A program made the position numbers and the translations under genes. Shown here piece by piece: positions 8,641 through 17,174 of a DNA stretch of 64,000 bases; within the stretch, counting starts at the first letter, position 1, and every line of letters begins with the position of its first letter. This stretch comes from Streptomyces avidinii (GTDB lineage: Bacteria; Actinomycetota; Actinomycetes; Streptomycetales; Streptomycetaceae): positions 34,720 to 98,719 of the forward strand of contig NZ_BMVL01000013.1 of the NCBI RefSeq assembly GCF_014650695.1, given 5' to 3'. Under the pieces are notes generated by a model. That model saw nothing but the letters and a program-made list of their open reading frames with translations. It searched no databases and was not told where the DNA came from.

Positions 8641-9792
8641 TCACAGCACGTCGAAGGCGGTGATGCGGGTCAGCTCGTAGTAGGTGCCTCGGCGTGCGAG
8701 ATCGCCTTCGATCTTGAGCGTCCTGCCCTGCGCATGGGCATCGGTGGCACGGGTGTACTCGTCCTCCGCCAGCGTCACGTGGATCTGGCGCTTCGGGCCG
8801 ATCTTGCCCGCCACTCCGAGTACGAACGCCTCCACCGTCACCTCGCCGGGGCCGTACTCCGCGGCGCGCTTGAGCTTGGTCGAGCGGCCGATGACGGTCA
8901 CTCCGGGCTCCGGCTCCTGCTGGCGCAGGTCCTGGGCCCCTTCGCGAAGGACTCGGACCAGGCGGGGTGAGAAGGGTGCCAGGGGTTCCATGGGCGGCAC
9001 GCGCCACCTCGGGGACCAGGCGAAGTCGATCGAGAAGGCGTGCAGGGTGCTCGTGCCCCGGCCATCGTGTCCGCCGATGCCCGCGAGCGCCTCGCACACG
9101 TCCGCGGATACGCCGTCCCCGACGGCATCCGTGAAGGGAGCCGAGTCATCGGCGTCCATCGCCTCCTCGGCCGCTGTGTGGGCTGCCGCGACCGCCTGGT
9201 ACATCCTGCGCGAGACGCTCCGCGCGAAGGGTTCCGGGTCGTCGCCGAAGAGCGATGGCTGTACGTCCCGCTCCGGCAGCGGCACCTGCACGCTCAGGAT
9301 GTAGCTGCCCGGCACCGTGGGGCCGAAGCGGGCGCTGTCCACGAAGTCGCGCGCCGCACGCGGCTTGCGGCGCGGCTGGACGAGCCTTGGCTCGATGGTG
9401 TGGCAGGCCGCCGCCATCAGCAGGTCCCGGGCACTGGTCACGGCGAGTACCCCCGCCTGAACGGGGATCGTGCCGGACGGTGTGCTCGGCATGGTCCTGA
9501 TGTATTGCACATCGAGACCAGTCGCCCGTAGGTCCTGGAGAACGGCTGCCGGCGGCCGGGCCTCCAGCTCCGCCAGCGCTCCGACAAGATCCGCCATGCG
9601 GTCCGCGAAGTCCGCCAGGTCGGTGTCCATGGGCAGCAGCAATCGCCGCGCCCGACCGGCCCAGTCCCTTTCCCAACGGCGGCTGTAACGGACCTGTCCG
9701 ACTTCCTGCCAGCCCCTGCTGCGAAGGTAGTGCGCGACGTCATGCGGCCGCAGCCGCTCCAGCTCGTCCTCGGGTACGCCGATCGTGGTCAT
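8641..9792 (-). CDS. uncharacterised defence-operon protein (383 aa), possible C-terminal OB-like domain
   Basis: ATG at 9792 overlaps the DUF4365 stop by 4 nt (ATGA). The gene lies 125 nt upstream of the helicase in the same orientation. The protein is soluble and I do not recognise the family. The middle contains PSLFGDDPEPFARSVSRRMY. The last ~75 residues (from EYGPGEVTVEAFVLGV) alternate strands and a short helix as an OB-fold would, with the pattern RTLKIEGDLARRGTYYEL. This suggests nucleic-acid binding but is only a reading by eye. Coupling to a nuclease-like DUF4365 protein, a helicase and a methylase suggests an accessory or specificity subunit of the same system. Confidence 0.7.
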   Translation of the reverse strand: MTTIGVPEDELERLRPHDVAHYLRSRGWQEVGQVRYSRRWERDWAGRARRLLLPMDTDLADFADRMADLVGALAELEARPPAAVLQDLRATGLDVQYIRTMPSTPSGTIPVQAGVLAVTSARDLLMAAACHTIEPRLVQPRRKPRAARDFVDSARFGPTVPGSYILSVQVPLPERDVQPSLFGDDPEPFARSVSRRMYQAVAAAHTAAEEAMDADDSAPFTDAVGDGVSADVCEALAGIGGHDGRGTSTLHAFSIDFAWSPRWRVPPMEPLAPFSPRLVRVLREGAQDLRQQEPEPGVTVIGRSTKLKRAAEYGPGEVTVEAFVLGVAGKIGPKRQIHVTLAEDEYTRATDAHAQGRTLKIEGDLARRGTYYELTRITAFDVL

Positions 9793-10289
9793 GGTGCGGG
9801 CACCTCCTCACACGCCCGGGCGAAGAACTCGTGCAGAGCGTCGACCGTGAGCAGATTGTCGCGCGGAACAGTGACAGTGACACTGTCCCGGCCGGCCTGT
9901 GCGGGGACGTGATGTTGGAGCGAGACCCAGTACGCGCAGCGGCGCAGGACGAGGGCGTTCTCATCCGTGCGGATGTAGTCCGCCGGGTCCGTGGGCACGA
10001 GCACGACGACCAGGTAGACGGGCACCTGCCGTTTACCGCGGAGGCGTTTGAACTGCGCGACCGAGAGTGTGACCTTGACCCCGGTGTCCGTGTCCGCAAT
10101 GCCCTCGACCCGGCGCGTCTTCACCTGGAGCGCGATCTGGACATCGAGCTCGGGCTCCTCGTGATCCCGGCCCAGGATCAGGTCCTTGCCGATGTCCGGA
10201 TACGGCACAGCCACCTGGAATCCGGCCGCCGCGGCGATCGCGGCCACGAAGGTCTCTCCGTACCAGCCCTGGTGGTTGTTGTGCTCCAT
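9789..10289 (-). CDS. DUF4365 family protein, PD-(D/E)xK nuclease-like (166 aa)
   Basis: The chosen start is ATG at 10289 (MEHNNHQGWYGETFVAAIA), because the family begins with this GWYGE-F helix; an in-frame ATG at 10346 would add 19 unrelated residues. A PD-(D/E)xK-like arrangement is visible: DIGKDLIL, then a strand LDVQIALQVKTRR, i.e. Asp followed by Q-x-K at the expected spacing. DUF4365 proteins are common in defence islands and are presumed nucleases. It is the first gene of the four-gene minus-strand operon. Nuclease activity has not been shown for this protein. Confidence 0.8.
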   Translation of the reverse strand: MEHNNHQGWYGETFVAAIAAAAGFQVAVPYPDIGKDLILGRDHEEPELDVQIALQVKTRRVEGIADTDTGVKVTLSVAQFKRLRGKRQVPVYLVVVLVPTDPADYIRTDENALVLRRCAYWVSLQHHVPAQAGRDSVTVTVPRDNLLTVDALHEFFARACEEVPAP

Positions 10290-10349
10290 GCGCCCCCGTG
10301 CTCCGGTCGCAGGCCACCCGCCACGCACCCACGTCCGGAGTGACACCCA

Positions 10350-10380
10350 TCACTGCTCGGGCAGGCTACCCGAGCAGTGA
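10350..10380 (-). terminator. hairpin terminator after the DUF262 gene
   Basis: A 12-bp perfect stem (10350-10361 with 10369-10380) encloses a 7-nt loop between the end of the DUF262 gene (10435) and the start of the DUF4365 gene (10289). It has no long U tract, as is usual in high-GC terminators. It suggests the DUF262 gene is a separate transcription unit from the helicase/methyltransferase operon. Confidence 0.6.
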
Positions 10381-10434
10381 TCTTCCGGTAAGGGCCGGAT
10401 CCGGCCAGGTGAGGACGGTCCGACCGCCGCCGCG

Positions 10435-13023
10435 TCAGAACACGGCCAGGTCGCCGTCGTCGATCGAACGGCGGGCTTCCGCCAAGGCGACCTCATGGAT
10501 GAACCACTCCAGTACGGAACGGATCTCCTCGGTGTGCGCGGCGAAGACCTCCAGCGGGAAGGAGGGGCGCAGGTCGAGCTTCGCCTCGGCGAGGTCGATG
10601 CCGTCGATGGCGTTGAACCGCTCCATCAGGGCGCGGCGCAGCGGCTCGTCATCGAACGGCGGGCGCCGCTTGAGGTACTGGAAGACGACCTCCGCCGTCC
10701 CGGTCACCGGGTAGATGCCGATCGGCCACAGAGCACGCGACGAGCCCGGCCCGCCCGCGTCCACGGTCGGGAAGCAGCTGGTCTCCGTCGCCTTGCCGTA
10801 GACCTGGTAGCCGCCCTGCTCCTCCCAGAAGCGGAGTGCTGCCAGGACTCCCTCGACGACCTCCGGCGTCTGGTTGGCGCGCAGCAGCGTTTCGAAGCGG
10901 GTGCCGGCCTCGTCAGCGCCGGTCTGCGATGCGGCCGACCCCGACGGGGTCTCCTCCGGCAGCTCCTTGCCCACCAGGACGGCCAGGTCTGTGCTGCTCA
11001 GCCGGTGTGCCTTCGAGGCACGACCGTTCTCGTCGAAGGGCACGCCCTCGGCCTCCAGGATGACCTTGGGGTCCCCGGAATGCCGGTCGTCGGTCCACCG
11101 GAACCCGCCCGCGATCCGGCCGTCGGCGGTCAGCACGCGGTACGCGCAGTGCAGTCCCGTCCTGGCAGCCACGTGGTTGCCGACCGCGATGGCGCTGGTA
11201 CCGATGAGGGCGGCAAGCTCACCGTACGACGTCCAGGTCCCGGCCGGTACGGCCAGGAGGATCTCCCGCAACTCCCGCCAGCCCGACCACTCGTCGTCCG
11301 ACTGCACGACTTCGTCCAGAGGCCCGGGCCACAGGCCCACGACCCGGTCGGCCAGTTCCTCGGCCCTGGCGAGGATCTCCTTGCGGCCCCAGCGCTCCTG
11401 CGCGGCGATCTCCTGGTTCATCCGCAGCGCACTGGAGTCGAGCAGCTCCTGCTTGCGGTGGAAGGGGTGGTTGGAGAGTCGTGCGTTCTCACCCGAGAGA
11501 GTGAGGTTGCCGAGGGTGTGCACGAGCAGGTTGTGGATCTCCTGGGGGCTCTCGCCGTCCGTGGCTTCCTCGGCCAGCAGGTCGAACCACTGCTGGGCCG
11601 GGCTCTGGGGCAGGACGTGTTCGACGGTGAGCGGCGCCTTGTCGTAGTCGACTGGCTCGCTCGATCCGTAGCTCTCCTCCAGCCGGCGCAGGATCTGGAA
11701 GCGCTGGTTGCTGCGTCCGGTCTTGTAGAAGGGACGGGTGCGGACGGCGTCACGAACGGCGTCGTCGCCCGGCCACACACGGGCGCCCGTGCGGGGGCGC
11801 GAAAGGAACCGGTGTACCGCCTCGGACGGAGAGTTTTCCTTGTCCAGTTCCTTCGGGAGTTCCATGAACACCCGGTTGCTGCCCGTCGTGGACAGGCCCG
11901 CGAAGAGGCGCCGCACCATGTAGCTCTCCGCGAACGCGAGCGCCTCAGCCGCCTCCCAGGCCGTGGTCCTGCCCTCGTCCAGGAGGTCCAGGAGGTGCAG
12001 GGCCAGCGGGTAGTGGGTCTGGCCGCCCCAGCGCGACAGGCGTTCCAATACCGCCCGCAGCCCGGGATCGCCTTCCCTCTCGGGCTCCAGGATCCGCATG
12101 AGGCGGTCGGCGCGCAGGGCGAACCGGGCGATCTCGGCTTCCAGCGCCGCCTCGTCCCCGCTCAGCGGCTCCAGGCGCTTCTTCTGGTCCCGGTAGATCT
12201 CGCTCTGCCGGGCGCGGCTGTTCCCTCCGACGACGAGGTCCAGCCACACCAGCAGCTCCAGACGGGCGGGGCCGAGCAGCTCCTGCATCGGGAGCCACCG
12301 CTTGCGGTAGACGTCCTCGCCCCTGCTCGGCAGGCACATGAACAGGTAGTTGCGCAGAAGGTCGCTCTGGCTGAGCCCCACGCCGGTGTTGTTGATGGAC
12401 TCGAAGATGCGGTAGACGTTGTCGCCCTCGGCGGCAGTGATCGCAACGATCGAGAGGCAGTCGCCGAGGACGGACTCGACCGCGTCCGCCCAGGCCTCAC
12501 CACCGCTCTCCGTCCCGTCGGCCAAGGCAGCGATGAAGAAGCGGTAGGCAGCGCCCACGTTTCCGGCGCCGCCGGCCTTCGGGAGGCTGTCGATGCAGGC
12601 CGTGTACGCCTCACGGTCCGCCTGCGTCGGCAGCAGCCGGTAGCTGTCGTACTTTTCCTGGTACGTGTTGACCAGGATGAGGTCGTTGATACGGGCGGCC
12701 TTTTTCACCGAGCCCCGAGCACGGTGGTGGTCCCGCAGAGCCGTGAACGCGAGCATCAAGGTGGTCATCCGCTGCTGGCCATCGACGACGAGCCAGCGCT
12801 GCATCCCGCCCGCGGCGACGCGCTCGGGCGCCAGCACGACCGAACCGAGGAAGTGACCCGAGCCGGGCCGCCCTTCCTGCCGGTCCTCGACCAGCTCCTG
12901 CACGTCGCCCCACAGCTGCTGCAGCTCGTCGCGCTGCCAGCTGTAGGTGCGCTGGTAGAGCGGTACCTGGAACTGCTGCTCCCCCTGGACCAGCTTGCTG
13001 AACGTGGTCTCCTGAGCGTGCAC
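10435..13023 (-). CDS. GmrSD-like DUF262/DUF1524 protein with embedded MGMT/ATL-like domain (862 aa)
   Basis: The start chosen is GTG at 13023 (VHAQETTFSKLVQGE), which follows GGAAGAGGA and matches how this family begins; ATG at 13062 is possible. The N-terminal DUF262 domain shows QFQVPLYQRTYSW and the DGQQR motif near residue 79, the ParB-like NTP-binding part of GmrS. The central DUF1524 HNH nuclease has EHVLPQ near 468 and HTLGNLTLS. Near 575-660 lies an alkylguanine-transferase-like domain (AGTWTSYGELAALIG, then CAYRV near 627). The reactive-Cys position of PCHRV aligns with Ala, so it should read rather than repair DNA, as ATL proteins do. About 200 uncharacterised residues follow. It is likely a modification-dependent restriction enzyme and is divergent from the RelE-UvrD gene. 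Confidence 0.85.
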   Translation of the reverse strand: MHAQETTFSKLVQGEQQFQVPLYQRTYSWQRDELQQLWGDVQELVEDRQEGRPGSGHFLGSVVLAPERVAAGGMQRWLVVDGQQRMTTLMLAFTALRDHHRARGSVKKAARINDLILVNTYQEKYDSYRLLPTQADREAYTACIDSLPKAGGAGNVGAAYRFFIAALADGTESGGEAWADAVESVLGDCLSIVAITAAEGDNVYRIFESINNTGVGLSQSDLLRNYLFMCLPSRGEDVYRKRWLPMQELLGPARLELLVWLDLVVGGNSRARQSEIYRDQKKRLEPLSGDEAALEAEIARFALRADRLMRILEPEREGDPGLRAVLERLSRWGGQTHYPLALHLLDLLDEGRTTAWEAAEALAFAESYMVRRLFAGLSTTGSNRVFMELPKELDKENSPSEAVHRFLSRPRTGARVWPGDDAVRDAVRTRPFYKTGRSNQRFQILRRLEESYGSSEPVDYDKAPLTVEHVLPQSPAQQWFDLLAEEATDGESPQEIHNLLVHTLGNLTLSGENARLSNHPFHRKQELLDSSALRMNQEIAAQERWGRKEILARAEELADRVVGLWPGPLDEVVQSDDEWSGWRELREILLAVPAGTWTSYGELAALIGTSAIAVGNHVAARTGLHCAYRVLTADGRIAGGFRWTDDRHSGDPKVILEAEGVPFDENGRASKAHRLSSTDLAVLVGKELPEETPSGSAASQTGADEAGTRFETLLRANQTPEVVEGVLAALRFWEEQGGYQVYGKATETSCFPTVDAGGPGSSRALWPIGIYPVTGTAEVVFQYLKRRPPFDDEPLRRALMERFNAIDGIDLAEAKLDLRPSFPLEVFAAHTEEIRSVLEWFIHEVALAEARRSIDDGDLAVF

Positions 13024-13125
13024 GCCCGTCCTCTTCCCAAACCCTAGACGCCGAGCCGCCATTGTCGCCCCATACCGTACGGTGATCAGTCGAAACGTCG
13101 GCACACGCACGCCCCGGGGGCACAC

Positions 13126-15263
13126 ATGGCGACACTGGGGATCCACAAGGACTTCCTCCTGGAGTTCGCCAAGCTGGAGAAGCCCGTTCAGAAGCGGGTC
13201 CACGAGGTCTTCGACAAGTTCCGCGAGCACCGCCATGCCGGGCTTCACCTGGAAAAACTGGAGAACCCCCGTGACTCCCGGATCCGCACCATCCGCATCA
13301 GCAAGTTCATGCGCGGCGTCCTTCTCGCACCGGACTCCGGAGACAGTTTTCTCCTCCTGAAGGTCATGGCGCACGACGACGCCATCGCCTGGGCACTGAG
13401 TCATCGGGCGACAGTGAACTCTGCGACCCAGGGCATCGACTGCGCGACGACATCGCCTTGGAGCAAGCAACCGCCGACGTGCACCACGCCCCGACCGAGG
13501 CGGAAAGCCGGCTCTTCACCGATGTCGCGGACAAGGAACTGACCCGCCTCGGCATCGATCCCGATCTGCTCCCCCTCGTACGGAACCTCAGCACCGAGGC
13601 TCATCTCGACGCGCTCCGCAAGATCCTTCCCGAGCAGCAGTACGACGTGCTCGCCGGCCTGGCCGCGGGGCTGACCCCGGAGGACGTCTGGCGCGAGTCC
13701 GTGGCCGTGCACGCCGAGCGCACCGCCGCCACCGAGGCGCGGCAGACCCCGGCCGAGGACGAACTCGCCGCCTCCATGGCCCGCTCGCAGGGACGCATCG
13801 CCCTGCTCTCCGGGCCCGAGGAGCTGCTGGACGTCCTGTCCCGACCGTTCGACGCGTGGCGGATCTTCCTGCACCCCAGTCAGCGGCGCATCGCGTACCA
13901 CCCCTCCTACAACGGGCCTGCCCGAGTGACGGGGGGCCCCGGCACCGGCAAAACCGTGGTCGCCCTCCACCGCGCTCTGCATCTGGCGCGGCAGTTGCCG
14001 GATGACGCACCCGACGAATCGGTGCTGCTCACGACCTACACCCGGAACCTGGCCGCCGACCTGCGCCACGGACTCGAACTGCTCATCCCGGACCAGGCAC
14101 TGCGCGCGAAGATCCGTGTCGTCAACATCGACGCCCTCGCGAATCAGCTCGTACGTGAGGACCGGGGTGGCCCGCTGACCATGCTGACCAGCCAGAAGGA
14201 GATCAACTCCCGCTGGAACGCCCTCGCCCGCCGACTCGGTCTCGACTACAGCGACGTCTTCCTCGACCAGGAATGGCGACAGGTCGTCCTGGCCCAGGAC
14301 CTACGCTCGCCCGAGGCCTACCTCAAGGCGTCACGCAGCGGTCGGGGCACGGCGCTGAGCCCGCTGCGGCGCGCACAGGTCTGGCGTGCCGTCGAGGGGT
14401 TCACGCGGGACCTACGCCAAGCCGGGGAATGGACGTTCCTCCAAGTCTGCGCCGAGGCCGCCCGGCTGCTGGAGCCGCGCACCGACCGCCCGTTCCGCCA
14501 CGTGGTGATCGACGAAGCCCAGGACCTCCACCCGGCTCAGTGGCGCCTGCTGCGGGCAGCGGTCGCCCCCGGACCCGACGATCTGTTCATTGCCGGAGAC
14601 ACACACCAGCGCATCTACGGCAACAAGGTGTCACTGCGCAGCCTCGGCGTGAACGTGAGCGGCAGATCCCACCGGCTGCGTATCAACTACCGCACCACGC
14701 ACGAGATCCTGCAGTGGTCGGCCTCCCTGCTCAGCGGGCAGAGCTTGGACGACATGGACGGCGGAACCGACTCCCTGACGGGGTACCGCTCCGTGCTGAA
14801 CGGCGGGAACCCCGAGCTGAGGGCATCGGCCGACAAGGCCGAAGAGATCGCGGACCTCACGTCGCGCGTCGCCCAGTGGGTGAACGACGGTGTGGAACCG
14901 GGCGAGATCGGGGTGGCCGTTCGATACATGCAACTGGGCAAGGAGATTGCGCAGGCGCTGGAACGAGCCGAGCTGCCCGTTCGCCTCCTCGGCACCGCTC
15001 AGGCATCCGGTGACGGCACCGGTGTATGCATCGGGACCATGCACCGCATGAAGGGACTGGAATTCCGCTTCGTCGCTGTCGCCGGTGTGAGCGACAGCGT
15101 CGTCCCTCTGGCCTCGACCCTGACACCCGCAGAAGTGGATGCTCAGCAGCACCGAGAGGATCTACTGGGCGAGTTGAGCCTCCTTTTCGTCGCCTGCACT
15201 CGCGCACGTGAAGTCCTGCGGGTCTCCTGGCACGGCGCACCGAGCCCGTTCCTCGCAGCGTGA
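13126..15263 (+). pseudogene. RelE-like/UvrD superfamily 1 helicase, broken by a one-base deletion near 13441
   Basis: Two overlapping frames together give one known protein type of about 712 aa. Frame A (13126-13542) starts MATLGIHKDFLLEFAKLEKP, a RelE/ParE-like domain, and keeps family sequence up to SATQGID at 13440. The family then continues in another frame from 13443 (RDDIALEQATADVHH) to the stop at 15263. Reading GAC-TG-CGC, one base is missing between 13440 and 13443. The helicase half is intact: GGPGTGKT at about 13931-13955, DEAQD at about 14510-14524, GDTHQRIYGNK, an NYRTTHEIL helix, MHRMKGLEF and ACTRAREVL. The C-terminal frame could still be translated from a TTG near 13458, giving 601 aa. 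No slippery heptamer is visible, so a sequencing error or true mutation is likelier than programmed shifting. Confidence 0.8.
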
Positions 15264-15292
15264 CGCAGACCCCGGCCTGCATGTCCCTGCCT

Positions 15293-16882
15293 TCAGCGGT
15301 CGGTGGACACCGCGGTCGGTTCCTGCGCACGCAGAGCACAGACCACATTCCGCGAATCCAAGCGGCCTGTGAGGAGGTAGGCGTCGACGCGTTGGTTGAC
15401 ACACGCGTTCACCAGATCGGTGACACCGTGAGAGCCTGCGCCGCTGTCCGTGATCAGCCGCGAACCTTCCAGTCGCTTGTGCAGCTCCACGGCGCCGGAG
15501 TAGGGCGCGGCCGCGTCGCGGGTGCTGTGGACGATGAGGACGGGAGGCAGACCGCTGCCGCTGCGAACGTCGACGGGAGTGTTCGGGCGGATCGGCCAAG
15601 TGGCGCACGGCAGGTTCTTCCACGTGTTGGCCCAGGTCATGAACGGTGCCCGCCGGTGGAGGCGGGTGGCATCACGGTCCCAGGTCTTCCAATCGGTGGG
15701 CCATGCGTTGTCATTACAGCCCACGGCCGTATACACGGCGTTGGCATTCTCTGCAGCGACGGCGTTGGTGGACTGCGTGGCGGCCGCGATGAGAAGTGTG
15801 TCGTCCCCGACACGGTGCGAGCTCCAGATGGAGGCGAGCGGGGCCCAGACCATGTCGTAGTAGAGGGCGTTCTGGAAGAGGGTCGTGAGCTCGGCGGGAC
15901 CGACGGTGCCGCCGAGCGGGTGTGCCTTCACCTCGGCGTGCAGCTCTTCCCACCCCGCCTGGACGGCGGCTGCGGTACCGCCGAGATGGTAGGTGGCGTC
16001 GTGCCGGGCCACCCACGCAGTCCAATCCTGCCAGCGCCTCTGGAACCCCAGGTTCTGCTCGAGGTTGGCCCGATAGCCGAGCTTGGCACGCGAGGGGTCG
16101 ATGGAGGAGTCGGCAATCATCCGGCGGACATGGCGGGGGAAAAGAGTCGCGTAGACGGCGCCGAGGTAGCCACCGTAGGAGACCCCCACGTAGTTGAGCT
16201 GCTTCTCGCCCAGCGCAGCGCGAATGACCTCGAGGTCGCGGGCCGTGTTCTCGGTCGTCAGGAACGGCATCAGTTCGCCACCCCGGACGCGGCACCCTTC
16301 GGCGTAGCTTCTGGTGAGCTTGCGTTGGGCGGTCTTGTCGGCCTCGCTGTGCGGAAGCGGGTCGGGCTTGGGCGTGTCGGCGAACTCCCGCGGGTCCTGG
16401 CAAGAGAAGAGACCGGAGTGTCCAACGCCGCGAGGGTCGAATCCCACGAAGTCGTATGCCCGGGCGGTCCGGGCCCAGATCGGGTTTCCGTTGGTGACCT
16501 GGGTCGGGAAGAGCAGACCAGAGACTCCGGGACCACCGGGGTTGTGGAGCAGGGCGCCCTGCCGCTCCGCCGGGCCGCCGGTGTTCGCGATCCGGTCCAC
16601 GGTCAAGGTGATGGCTCGGCCATCGGGCTGGGCGTAGTCGAGCGGAACGGTGACCCGACCACACCGGATCGGCGCGGTCAGGCCTGTGTCCGTGGGACAG
16701 TCCCGCCAGTCGATGCCGGCCGCGGCAGCGCGTTCGGCAGCGATCCTGGTCCCCTGGTCCACTGCACTGACGTGCGCCGGCCGGGCGTCGCGCGCAGTGG
16801 CGGGCGCGGCGGTGACCACTCCGGCCACGAGCGCGCCGACGACCAGGCCACCGGCGGCTCGAAGTGCTGCTGAGCGTTTCAC
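15293..16882 (-). CDS. secreted alpha/beta-hydrolase peptidase, tripeptidyl aminopeptidase (TAP) family (529 aa)
   Basis: The GTG start at 16882 gives a classical Sec signal peptide: KRSA, a hydrophobic Ala/Val core, then an ATA-type cleavage region near residue 30. The mature protein has an alpha/beta-hydrolase fold with oxyanion region HNPGGPGVSG, nucleophile GVSYGGYLG (Ser about 235), Asp in HSTRDAAAP (about 452) and His in GSHGV (about 484). The C-terminal part matches the TAP-like domain of Streptomyces Tap/SlpD/SlpE aminopeptidases. It is the last gene of the minus-strand lanthipeptide cluster, 61 nt after a small membrane protein. It may trim exported peptides after LanT cleavage, as LicP does for lichenicidin beta with an unrelated fold. 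That role is inference; general peptide scavenging is the alternative. Confidence 0.85.
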   Translation of the reverse strand: MKRSAALRAAGGLVVGALVAGVVTAAPATARDARPAHVSAVDQGTRIAAERAAAAGIDWRDCPTDTGLTAPIRCGRVTVPLDYAQPDGRAITLTVDRIANTGGPAERQGALLHNPGGPGVSGLLFPTQVTNGNPIWARTARAYDFVGFDPRGVGHSGLFSCQDPREFADTPKPDPLPHSEADKTAQRKLTRSYAEGCRVRGGELMPFLTTENTARDLEVIRAALGEKQLNYVGVSYGGYLGAVYATLFPRHVRRMIADSSIDPSRAKLGYRANLEQNLGFQRRWQDWTAWVARHDATYHLGGTAAAVQAGWEELHAEVKAHPLGGTVGPAELTTLFQNALYYDMVWAPLASIWSSHRVGDDTLLIAAATQSTNAVAAENANAVYTAVGCNDNAWPTDWKTWDRDATRLHRRAPFMTWANTWKNLPCATWPIRPNTPVDVRSGSGLPPVLIVHSTRDAAAPYSGAVELHKRLEGSRLITDSGAGSHGVTDLVNACVNQRVDAYLLTGRLDSRNVVCALRAQEPTAVSTDR

Positions 16883-16943
16883 AGCGTGGTTGTTCCTTCG
16901 GCTGGGAGCGCCTCACGCCTCGGCGGGCGGCCGTGCGGCGGCA

Positions 16944-17135
16944 CTACGAAGCCTGATTGCTGCGGAGCCATGCGATGCCGCCGACGATGCTCATCGCGCC
17001 TGCGCAGGGGATCACGATGGCGGTCAGACTGTCACCGAACAGCGGTGCGACAACAGCAGCAAGCAGACATGCGGCCGCAGCCGCCCACATCAGTCCCTCA
17101 CCGCGGGCCTTCATCTGGATCCGGCTCTTGGTCAT
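16944..17135 (-). CDS. small two-helix membrane protein (63 aa), possible immunity accessory
   Basis: ATG at 17135 follows AAGGGAGAAAACAAC, a strong ribosome-binding site. The basic N-terminus (TKSRIQMKAR) is followed by two hydrophobic segments, at about 15-33 and 36-56. No family is recognised. It lies 39 nt after the ABC permease in the same operon. Small two-helix proteins are often immunity or accessory proteins in lantibiotic clusters (LanI-type), which is a guess from context here. Confidence 0.65.
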   Translation of the reverse strand: MTKSRIQMKARGEGLMWAAAAACLLAAVVAPLFGDSLTAIVIPCAGAMSIVGGIAWLRSNQAS

Positions 17136-17174
17136 GTTGTTTTCTCCCTTGTTCTGGATGAGCTGGCCGAGCGT

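Noticed and set aside
11131..11154. Active O6-alkylguanine-DNA methyltransferase in the DUF262 protein
   Set aside because: The reactive Cys of PCHRV aligns with Ala in CAYRV; the nearby Cys is one position off. A reading, not repairing, domain is more likely.
13436..13460. Programmed frameshift in the RelE-UvrD gene
   Set aside because: No slippery heptamer, internal ribosome-binding site or stimulatory hairpin is evident at the junction. A plain one-base deletion or sequencing error is simpler.
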